64,000 nt of DNA from JBCCGR01 sp039029195 (GTDB lineage: Bacteria; Pseudomonadota; Alphaproteobacteria; Rhizobiales; Rhizobiaceae): NCBI GenBank assembly GCA_039029195.1, contig JBCCGR010000001.1, forward strand, positions 62,001-126,000, written 5' to 3'. The stretch's first letter is position 1. Each line of letters starts with the position of its first letter. Made by a program: the position numbers and the translations under genes. Below are positions 8,474-16,774 of the stretch, piece by piece. The notes beneath the pieces were generated by a model. The model was not told where the DNA came from, ran no database searches, and saw nothing but the letters and a program-made list of their open reading frames with translations.

Positions 8474-9370
8474 ATGAAACTTGATCCTCGACATCTTGCC
8501 CAATTATCTGCAATTGTTGAGGCGGGATCGTTTCAACTTGCTTCAGAATGGCTCGGCCTTACCCAATCGGCATTGAGCAGAAACATGAAGTCATTGGAAG
8601 AGCGGCTTGGAGCACCGCTGTTTCAGCGCGACGGCCGACGGTCAGAACCAAATGGCATCGCGCTTCGACTTGCAAAAAATGGACTAGCCATCCGGATGGC
8701 TGAAGAGCAGGCATCTGGCCACGCTGTCAATATTGCTTCCGGTCACGTGGGTGAATTGAGACTGGGAGCGCCACCAATTGTGGCCGGCAGATATCTTTCC
8801 GATGTTCTGGCAAAGTTCATCAACGAACACCCTGGGTGCACTGTCGAACTGCGATCCGGTCTTGTATCGGAACTGCGTGCGCTGCTCGAAAGGGGCAAAA
8901 TCGACCTGATTATCGCGCCGCACAGTCTTGCTGAACATTCTGAAGGATTGACTTCCCACCCACTGACAGATGACCGGGTTGGAATACTGTGTCGAACTGG
9001 TCACCGCCTTTCTGCCAAGAAGAAGATAAATATCCGCGATCTTGAAGCTGAATCGTGGCTTGCACACTCACGCGGCAGCCTGCTTCGCCAACAAACAGAG
9101 GCGGCGATGGTCGCATCTGGTGTTCGTCAAATTCAAATTCTCTGCGAGACCGATTCCATACGTTCCGCACTGGAAATCGTTGCGGCAACCGACCTTATTA
9201 CCACAATGCCGATAGAGACGACCAAGCCCTATCTGGAGGATCGACTGACCTTTCTGCCATTCAAGCATCCGCAACTCTCAAGACCACTGAGCGCAATCCA
9301 ACTGACGGACATTCCACTCAATCCGATAACTTCAAAATTTCTGGGAGAATTGAGAGATCCGGCTAAATGA
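8474..9370 (+). CDS. LysR-family transcriptional regulator
   Basis: A regulator of about 298 residues. The winged helix-turn-helix at the N-terminus reads LAQLSAIVEAGSFQLASEWL then LTQSALSRNMKSLEERLGAPLF, the classic LysR DNA-binding domain. The remaining 200 or so residues form the effector-binding domain. A TTG at 8462 would add four residues; the ATG at 8474 is preferred because it begins MKLDPRHLAQL, the usual LysR N-terminus. It is transcribed divergently from the TAXI/TRAP/sulfatase/homogentisate operon, the normal arrangement for a LysR activator with its target. The effector is likely the imported aromatic compound or homogentisate, by inference. Confidence 0.92.
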   Translation: MKLDPRHLAQLSAIVEAGSFQLASEWLGLTQSALSRNMKSLEERLGAPLFQRDGRRSEPNGIALRLAKNGLAIRMAEEQASGHAVNIASGHVGELRLGAPPIVAGRYLSDVLAKFINEHPGCTVELRSGLVSELRALLERGKIDLIIAPHSLAEHSEGLTSHPLTDDRVGILCRTGHRLSAKKKINIRDLEAESWLAHSRGSLLRQQTEAAMVASGVRQIQILCETDSIRSALEIVAATDLITTMPIETTKPYLEDRLTFLPFKHPQLSRPLSAIQLTDIPLNPITSKFLGELRDPAK

Positions 9371-9524
9371 ACTCGGGAACATTCTCGAGAAATTCGAAAC
9401 AAATTTGTTGCTTGGCTGTTCCGCCAGCGACAAGCAGACCATGTCCTGAAAGGGCTCAATGCGGACATTGGTATCTTGAACTGCATGTGTGATATTGCCT
9501 GCATAAAATGGTAGCAGGAGCCGA

Positions 9525-11480
9525 ATGTCGGAAGCACTCCCAAATTTGTTATCACCTTTACAGGTGGGACCGATAAAGCTGCGCAACAGGGTTCTCGTAT
9601 CAGCTCATGTGCCACGGGTTGCCGACAATAATGTTCCAGGAAAACGGTATGTTGAATACCACAAGGCTCGGGCCCGCGGCGGAGTTGGACTGCAAATTAC
9701 TGGTGCTACTCCGGTACATATAACGAGTGGCCGAAGCGAGGCAAACGCAATTGAGAATACAGATAACCGGATCATTCCGGGCTATCGGATGCTGGCGGAC
9801 GCCGTTCACGGGGAACATGGGCGAATACTGGCCCAACTCGCGCACTACGGAGCCACGATTACCTCAACTGAGCCTGGCTTACCGGTTTGGTCGCCCTCTC
9901 AAATTGGGTTTGAAATCAACAATGCAATTCCCCATGAGATGACAATCAACGAAGTCATCACTGCTTTTGGAGAGGCCGCTCGCCGTGTCCGCGAAGGCGG
10001 ATTGGATGGTGTGGAGATTCTTGGTGCTTTTGGGCTGTTGATTGCCGCGTTCATGTCACCCTACTCAAATGGTCGCACAGACCGTTATGGCGGCTCGGTC
10101 ACTAACCGGTTGCGATTTGCTGTCGAGATTGTCGATGTGGTTAGGGACGCAGTCGGCCCGAACCATATTGTCGGCATGCGCATACCGGGGGATGAGTTCA
10201 TTGATGGTGGTCTTGATCTTAAAGCAATGCAGGATATTGCACCCCGTCTCGAAGATACAGGAAAGCTTGATTATCTGAATGTGATTGCCTGAAATAACCT
10301 GGACAGGATTCATAGAACCACACACTGGCCACCAACACCGGCTCCGCACGGATTGTTTGTTCCGCTCGCAGCCGGAATTCGCGAGGTCGTTTCATTACCG
10401 GTTTTTACTGTTGGTTACATTGTTGACCCCGTTCATGCTAAGTCCATTATTGCCGAAGGCAAGGCAGATATGGTCGGCATGACCCGTGCCCATATTGCCG
10501 ATCCGGACCTGGTTGCCAAAACCAAAGAAGGACGGCCAGAAGATATCCGCCTTTGTGTCGGTGCAAATGTCTGTATAAAGCGGGCGCTGGACGGCTCGCG
10601 AATTGCTTGTGTTCAGAATCCCGAAGTTGCACGAGAATATGAACTAGGGCCGATTGTTCCCACGAAAAAAGCGCGCGATGTTGCAGTGATCGGCGGCGGA
10701 CCGGGTGGCCTTGAGGCGGCCCGTGTCCTGGCTGAAAGGGGGCACCGGGTTGTGGTTTACGAAGCAAATCCGATACTCGGCGGTCAATTTGCCCTTCGTG
10801 CATCCATTCCAAACTGGCATGAATTCCAGTCAGTCATCAATTGGCGGATAAAGCAGTTAGAAAGGAACCAAGTGCGCATAGAACTTGGAAGGACTATCAA
10901 AGCAAGCGATATTCATGAGCTAGAGGTCGATGTCATAGTTCTTGCAACCGGCGCTCGACCGAAGCAACAATCAATCCCTGGAGAAGAGGATTCCTGTATT
11001 GAGGTGGCAACACCGCACGATGTGATCCTTAATGTTAGGCCAGAGGCGGACAAAGTGGTCGTATGGGATCACGGCGGCGGATTGATAGGAGCTGGTGTCA
11101 TTGAGGAACTGGTTGCGAAAGGGAAGCAGGTAACCGTCATTACACCGGCATTTGCTGTTGCCGAAGATGTTGACCTGATTCAACGAGTTCCATTTTATGA
11201 ACGGGTTTTAGCGGCAGGGACAAAATTCATTGCCAATAGTCGAGTTTCCGGTTTCGACGGCACCAACGTTGTTATTGAGAACATATACTCGCGGGAATTA
11301 ACACAACTGGGACCGGTAGATTTGCTGGTTTCCTGGCAAGGCAGTATGGCGGTTGACGATTTACGTCCAGCCATAGAGGCATCTGGTATTGAGTGCCATG
11401 TAATAGGGGACGGATTAGCACCCCGTACAGCAGAAATAGCAATTGCGGAAGGCATGCTTGCGGCGCGAAATATTGCCTAA
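9525..11480 (+). pseudogene. OYE-family NADH:flavin oxidoreductase, interrupted by in-frame TGA
   Basis: Two reading frames in the same phase (9525-10292 and 10293-11480) together make a 651-codon protein of the 2,4-dienoyl-CoA reductase/trimethylamine dehydrogenase type. The first 255 residues are the FMN-binding TIM barrel. The remainder carries HWPPTPAPHGLFVPLA, an iron-sulfur region C-V-G-A-N-V-C followed by C-V-Q-N-P, and the FAD motif VIGGGPGGLEAARVL. They are separated only by a TGA at 10290-10292, directly before N-N-L-D, where relatives usually have a glycine. One GGA to TGA change explains it. No frameshift or insertion is present, so this is a recent nonsense mutation or a sequencing error. 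The C-terminal half keeps good coding quality. The substrate is unknown; demethylation or enoate reduction are family roles. Confidence 0.85.
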
Positions 11481-11661
11481 TGGACCGATAACTCGAACAC
11501 CGGAAAGTAATGTTCAGTAAAAATTTGCTGACTGCTATTGTTATCTGCTCGAAGATTTTACAGATGTTTGCATTGAGCCACCAAACTGAACAGAACCGCC
11601 GCGACGAGGGGGCCAGCATTACAGACCTTAGTCGACCGGCTCGGATCAGATATATTGGTCG

Positions 11662-13431
11662 CTAGGCCCGGTCAGCGTGAATTCCGTTGATTGCAAATTC
11701 ACACACTGTCGATGAGTCCACAACATTCGCGACTACTTGTTTGAGCGATTTGACCTCTTGGACATATTTCCAACCGACGCCCCCAAAGGTGTCTTGAGTG
11801 AACACCTCATTGGACAACAACGGATTGGTGAGAGCATGCGTGAAGGCGTCATGCGCGACCATGTAGAACATCAGGTCACCCATGAGCATACCGCGGCCGT
11901 GGCTCTCTGCACACATCCCGATGTACCACTCGACGTCATCAATTCTACCTCCATAGAGACGAGACAACTCGGCTGCCATAGAGGTGTCCATTGTAATGTC
12001 GGAGAAGTCTTTTGCTTCTTTCAGACCGAAACGTTTCCGATAGGCATTGTATGTTTGCAGTCGCGAGGACCGCATGATCGTGATCGTGTCTCTTTTAACT
12101 GGTGCAAGGAAGCGTGGCGTGTTTCCCAAAACCATCATTCCCGCGCGCTCTTTGGAGAAGGCTGAGATTGCGCCGGACAGCCCCTTCTCGATCAGCCATT
12201 CATTGTTGTGCCTGAAATCTGCGCTATCGTCCGGCTTTGGCAAAAACGAAAACTGGCTCGGAACCAGCCCGTGCCATCGGTAGAGAATATTGAACTCAAT
12301 GTGGATGCGGTTCCGTCGATACCATGTCTCCGCCTCGGCAATGCCCGGTTGAAAGGACAGCGGCAAGCCGAGCGGTGAGATATGCCGGATGTAGTCAGAA
12401 ATCACGATGTTCAGCAGTATGACGATCATCGTATTGCGTGTCGTCTCAAACACGCGGTCGGAATCCCAATCAGGCTCGGATGCGGCAATCTCACGAGCGA
12501 TATTGTTATGCTGCCTCAGGAAAATCGTGTTGAAGAGCGCGTTTCCGATTGTTGCGTTGGAGTGTTCCAATCCGGTCGCGAACAGCATCTTGTATCGCTT
12601 GGCTGTTTTTGTGCGCTTGAAAATATGACGAAGAACGCGCTCGTCATGCAAGCATTCGAACCTTGTTTTGATCGGTAGCTTCTTTTCTCTTTTTGTAGGC
12701 GCACGTGACAGGATGAAGTCTGGAAATTCCTCTCCTTCAATGACCTGAGATCTTAAACAACCATGATTGTTTGGATCACGAAGCTTATCCGTCATCTTCT
12801 TGTTCAGTCCGTAGATCTGACAAAGGTCTATTTCATGGGTCGATACATTTATTTTCTCGCGCCCTGGCTGCCGAACAGGGATGTCGTTTTCGGTAACCAC
12901 CTCCCCGGTTTCATCATCGAATTCGAACGCATGAGACGTTCTCAGAAAGCTGTCGGTGAACCATTGCGCGAAAGAGGCAAACAGCAGGGTTGACCGCAAG
13001 TCCGGTTGCATGGTTCCGCCCGATGTCCCATCTTCCGGCCTCAAAAAGAGGTTCACCAGATCTTCAGTCTCAGGCCTCGTGCGACGCTCGAATTCTTTGT
13101 CTTCAGGAAGATGTCGGCCAGTGAACCTTCGATCTACGATGCCTTTCCAGCTCGTATAGTTGTCAGCCATCGTCATTTGATGAGGACGGGGGGCCGTCGT
13201 TCCTCCAAACCTCCTGAACACTGCTTTGCTTACGCTGCGTTGAACCAGGTGAATGCTTATCAACCAATCCCAAAAAGGCCGGAAGTTGTCTTTCACCCAA
13301 AAGGCAATGCGTGTTGGTGGGAATGTCTCAAGAATTAAATCAATGGGTATCTGTATGATCGACCAAATCGACAGCCAGACATATCTGAGTGCTTTTTTTA
13401 CCCGTTCCCAGACACGAACCAATAGAGTCAT
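11662..13431 (-). CDS. Cyclooxygenase-like animal-type heme peroxidase
   Basis: A 589-residue member of the animal heme peroxidase superfamily resembling prostaglandin H synthase and fatty-acid dioxygenases. In FNILYRWHGLVPSQF, His387 is the expected proximal heme ligand and Tyr384 matches the catalytic tyrosine of cyclooxygenases. The upstream GN-A-L-F-x4-L-R-Q-H-N-N-I-A helix is also typical. In FAQWFTDSFLRT the distal Gln156 is present, but the position of the distal His holds Asp160. The first 60 residues are hydrophobic and aromatic, suggesting membrane association without a normal signal peptide. It stands alone, convergent with the broken flavoenzyme. A lipid dioxygenase role is likely; loss of the distal His questions ordinary peroxidase chemistry. 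Confidence 0.85.
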   Translation of the reverse strand: MTLLVRVWERVKKALRYVWLSIWSIIQIPIDLILETFPPTRIAFWVKDNFRPFWDWLISIHLVQRSVSKAVFRRFGGTTAPRPHQMTMADNYTSWKGIVDRRFTGRHLPEDKEFERRTRPETEDLVNLFLRPEDGTSGGTMQPDLRSTLLFASFAQWFTDSFLRTSHAFEFDDETGEVVTENDIPVRQPGREKINVSTHEIDLCQIYGLNKKMTDKLRDPNNHGCLRSQVIEGEEFPDFILSRAPTKREKKLPIKTRFECLHDERVLRHIFKRTKTAKRYKMLFATGLEHSNATIGNALFNTIFLRQHNNIAREIAASEPDWDSDRVFETTRNTMIVILLNIVISDYIRHISPLGLPLSFQPGIAEAETWYRRNRIHIEFNILYRWHGLVPSQFSFLPKPDDSADFRHNNEWLIEKGLSGAISAFSKERAGMMVLGNTPRFLAPVKRDTITIMRSSRLQTYNAYRKRFGLKEAKDFSDITMDTSMAAELSRLYGGRIDDVEWYIGMCAESHGRGMLMGDLMFYMVAHDAFTHALTNPLLSNEVFTQDTFGGVGWKYVQEVKSLKQVVANVVDSSTVCEFAINGIHADRA

Positions 13432-13695
13432 AGAATTTAGCCAGTAAAGTTGAAAAGCAAATAGTGCATTCTATTTCATTGGTTGGCAAATTGTTACGGT
13501 ACGGCTCACCGCAATGCACAATTGGCTAAATTTGGAATAACCTCGAATGGTCAAATACAGGATTTCCTTTGATCAACAAAAGAAGTCAAACGCCGACTTT
13601 ATGACATTGGCAATTATGGAGCACGATCGAGTGATGATCAGGCGTAGTTGAGAATGTGACGCCAGCGGTGCGGGATGACAGAATGACTTTTGGTG
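13432..13695. other. Intergenic region upstream of the peroxidase gene
   Basis: About 264 rather AT-rich bases between the start of the peroxidase gene and the stop of D-lactate dehydrogenase, both on the minus strand. It probably carries the peroxidase promoter. No additional gene or strong hairpin was seen. Confidence 0.4.
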
Positions 13696-15390
13696 TCACT
13701 CCTGCGCATCCTCCAGGTAGTTGCGCGATTTTGGCATTTTGCCGATCCCCGGATTGAAGCTGTTGGTGGGGTCGCAGGCCTTGTAGTGATCAGCCAGATC
13801 CGGCTTGGCTTTGTAGAGATGACCCACATTGTGCTCCGCGGGGTATTCGGCACCACGCTGATCGAGCAATTCAAGCATCTTCGCCTTGATCGCCTTGGGG
13901 TCACAGCCCTTTTTCACGATGTAGTCCTGGTGCAGCACGTGGCACATGAAGTGCCCGTAATAGAGTTTGTGGACCAGCTGATCCTCAATTTCCGCCGGCA
14001 ATTGTTCAAACCAGTCGCGATCATTGCGACGCAGGGCGATATCGAGCGGGATGATGTCCTCCACTTCAGAATGATGGATGGCCATATATCGGATGGCCGC
14101 TCCAGCAGCAGCAAAGCGGTGCAACCCGGCAATTTTGGCTTCCCGGTCAGTACAACGGAAATGGCCCCCATCTCGATCTTCAAAGAACGCTTCGAGATAT
14201 TCGGCGCATTCATCAATGCTATTGTCGCGCATTTTGAGGATGAGGTGATGGTGGAAACGGTCGCGAAAATCTTTCATGCGTTTTGGCAGAATGCCGGGCG
14301 TGATTGCGCTCAGGAACTGCATGAAGCGATCAGTGAAATTTTTTAGGCCCGGAACATTGCGCAAACGCGCATCCACCGCCCCTTTGAGGGCAAAAAAAGT
14401 CGGTAGCCGGTCCGTACCCAGCCAATCGATCATCATCACAGTGTCTTTGCCGTAGCGTTCCGTGATGTCGAACGTTTCGCGCTCAACATATTCTGCGGAC
14501 ACAGGCAAAACCGAAATGTTCGACAGCATGTGCCGACGCAATTCGGTCAGATCAGCAACATCATTGGTTCCAATGTAGAAAGTCGCCTGGCTGTCGGCTT
14601 TGGCGAACGTATCGAGCCGCACGGCAAAGACAGCCAGCTTTCCTGCACATCCTGCGGATTCATAGAGGCGCCGCTTGTCCGCATTGAAGCGGGCGGGAGT
14701 CGCTGCATCCACATCCCTCACCTGATCCGAATAGGCCGTGTCGGATGCTTTCTTGTTGCTGGAACTCGGATTGTGCTCGAACTCACCGTTCTCAAGGCGG
14801 TTGAGCATTTCTTCTGGGCTGTCGCCAAGATCAATTCCCAGGTGGTTCACAAGGCCAAGTTCGCCCCGCTCATTGAGTTGCGCGAACAACGACAACTCGG
14901 TGTACGACGGTCCCCGCTCGACCAGGGACCCACCGGAATTGTTGCATACCCCTCCAACAATCGAAGCACCGATGCAGGATGAACCGATGACCGAGTGCGG
15001 TTCTCTGCCGAGCGGCAGCAGTTGTTTTTCCAGATCAAACAGGGTCGCACCGGGAAAGCCCAACACCTGACGGCCATCGTTCAGTTTGACGATGCCATCC
15101 ATTCGCCGTGTGTTGATGATGACAACATCGCGGTCGTATTGCCCTGACGGCGTGGAGCCCTCGGTCAGGCCGGTATTGGCAGCCTGAAGAATGATGATCT
15201 TGTCGGCAGCAACGCAGGCCTTCAGCACCTCCCAAAGCTGGGTGAGCTTTCCGGGCTGAACCACACAAAGCGCCTGACCTTCGCCCGAGCGAAAGCCCCG
15301 ACGAAAGCGTTCTGTCGCACGCGAGCCAGTAAACAGATGCCGCCGCCCAACAATCGAGCGCAGGGCCGCTATGAGTGCGTCGTTGCTCAT
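13696..15390 (-). CDS. dld: Quinone-dependent D-lactate dehydrogenase
   Basis: A 564-residue FAD flavoprotein that oxidises D-lactate to pyruvate and passes electrons to the respiratory quinone pool at the inner membrane. The N-terminal FAD-binding domain contains ILQAANTGLTEGSTP and GSSCIGASIVGGVCNNSGG, hallmarks of the Escherichia coli Dld type. The C-terminal membrane-binding region carries the conserved NVGHLYKAKPDLADHYKACDPTNSFNPGIGKM. Length is typical (about 560-570). The ATG overlaps the stop of the FMN-type alpha-hydroxyacid dehydrogenase gene by 4 bases (ATGA), so the two formed one operon for using both lactate isomers. This gene looks intact even though its partner is frameshifted. 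Confidence 0.95.
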   Translation of the reverse strand: MSNDALIAALRSIVGRRHLFTGSRATERFRRGFRSGEGQALCVVQPGKLTQLWEVLKACVAADKIIILQAANTGLTEGSTPSGQYDRDVVIINTRRMDGIVKLNDGRQVLGFPGATLFDLEKQLLPLGREPHSVIGSSCIGASIVGGVCNNSGGSLVERGPSYTELSLFAQLNERGELGLVNHLGIDLGDSPEEMLNRLENGEFEHNPSSSNKKASDTAYSDQVRDVDAATPARFNADKRRLYESAGCAGKLAVFAVRLDTFAKADSQATFYIGTNDVADLTELRRHMLSNISVLPVSAEYVERETFDITERYGKDTVMMIDWLGTDRLPTFFALKGAVDARLRNVPGLKNFTDRFMQFLSAITPGILPKRMKDFRDRFHHHLILKMRDNSIDECAEYLEAFFEDRDGGHFRCTDREAKIAGLHRFAAAGAAIRYMAIHHSEVEDIIPLDIALRRNDRDWFEQLPAEIEDQLVHKLYYGHFMCHVLHQDYIVKKGCDPKAIKAKMLELLDQRGAEYPAEHNVGHLYKAKPDLADHYKACDPTNSFNPGIGKMPKSRNYLEDAQE

Positions 15391-16567
15391 GCCGCAGCTT
15401 TTTGGTTGGTAGCCCAGGAACCAGCTTCACCGCGAATCCGCAGATTGGAACGGTGCAGCTGATCGATGCTGTTGATACTCATCAGTTTCATATCGCGTTC
15501 GATTTCTGCTCGCATTAGATGCAGTGCTCGTTCAATGCCGGCCTGACCGGCTGCCACCAAAGGGCGGAGGCAGTATCGGCCAAGACCGACGCCTTTGGCA
15601 CCGAGCGACAACGCTTTCAGAACGAGGGTGCCGCGCTGAATTCCGCTATCCATCATGACGGCAATGCGATCACCGACGGCATCGACAATATCAGTCAATT
15701 GGTCGAAAGGCGTTCTTGATCCATCCAATTGACGACCACCATGGTTGGATAGAACGATACCTGTGCAACCGATTTCGGCGGCGCGTTTCGCATCCTCAAC
15801 TCTCATAATGCCTTTAAGACAGAACCGTCCGTCCCATTCGCGCACCATTTGCGCGATATCGTCCCAGTTCATGGACGGGTCAGGCATCTCGGTAAAGTAG
15901 CTATCGATGGAACTGGCACCACCTCCCATATCAACATGATCATCAAGCTGTGGCAGGCGGAAGCGTTCATGAGTGACATAGTTGATGCCCCTCATGAGTT
16001 TGATGGCGAACTGGATCATGCCACCTAGCGTTAGCCGGAAGGGGATCGAAAAACCAGTCGTAGATCACGTTCGCGGTTGCCTTCGGTGATGCTGTCCACC
16101 GTCAGCATCACAACTTCGACACCTTTCTGCTTTGCGCGCCGCATCATTGCTGCATTGAGGCCGCGGTCCTTATGGAAAAACAACTGATAGACCTGCGGCG
16201 TGTCGTGCTTTTCACGCAACTCTTCCAACGAGACGTTGCCGAGGGACGAAACGCCAAACATGGTGCCGTATTTATCAGCTGCTGCCGCAACTGCCCGCTC
16301 GCCCCGGTGTTGAAACAATCGTTGCAGCGCTGAGGGCGAACAATAAACCGGCATCTCCAGCTTCTGTCCCATCACGGTTACCGACATATCCACCTCAGAC
16401 ACGCCGGTCAGAACAGACGGCAGCAAGTCGCACCGATCGAGAGCCTGACTGTTTCGCACCATTGTTTGTACATCATCGGCGCCGCCGTCGATACAGTTGA
16501 AAATGGGTCCGTTGAGAGCCTTTAAGCTCGGCTGCGTGACGAACTGCTCAATGGCGAGGTCTCCCAT
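15387..16567 (-). pseudogene. lldD: FMN-dependent L-lactate/alpha-hydroxyacid dehydrogenase, frameshifted
   Basis: Two adjacent frames, 16031-16567 (178 residues) and 15387-16019 (210 residues), together cover one FMN alpha-hydroxyacid dehydrogenase of about 393 residues. The N-terminal part holds PVYCSPSALQRLF and MFGVSSLGNVSLEEL; the C-terminal part holds the FMN/substrate Lys in FCLKGIM and the catalytic SNHGGRQLDGSR. Near 16054-16060 the reading changes by one base: restoring a single A, so that a CGA codon is followed by ACT, rejoins the frames through the expected T-G-F-S-I-P-F-R-L-T-L. The gene is therefore either recently inactivated or affected by a sequencing error. It is coupled to dld and lies directly beside a transposase remnant. 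Confidence 0.88.
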
Positions 16568-16705
16568 TCACTCAAAGAAGCCCAGATCATCATCGAAAAA
16601 TGGCGGCGTCACTGCAACACGAAACTCCCACACAGTGCTTTGGACTACCGGCCACCCGCGCCCGAAAGCATCGTCCATTTGCACAAACAAATAGCAATGC
16701 ACTAA
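16568..16705 (+). mobile_element. IS3-family transposase C-terminal remnant
   Basis: Forty-five codons ending at a TAA read SLKEAQIIIEKWRRHCNTK, then LPHSALDYRPPAPE. This is the C-terminal tail of IS3-group OrfB integrases, usually written I-I-E-x-W-R-x-H-Y-N-x-x-R-P-H-S-x-L-G-Y. The catalytic DDE core and OrfA are absent, so it is a dead fragment. It abuts the start codon of the frameshifted lldD gene on the opposite strand, marking an old insertion or rearrangement at this junction. No terminal inverted repeats or target-site duplication were identified. Confidence 0.82.
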
Positions 16706-16774
16706 CATTCAAGCCGGACCAACCAGATGGGGTAGGTCAGGCATCTCCTCAACAATCAACGAAAGCCTGTTAGG

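Noticed and set aside
10290..10292. TGA read as selenocysteine
   Set aside because: The position corresponds to a glycine in relatives, no selenium-dependent family member is known to me at this site, and no SECIS-like stem was seen right after it. A nonsense change or sequencing error is simpler.
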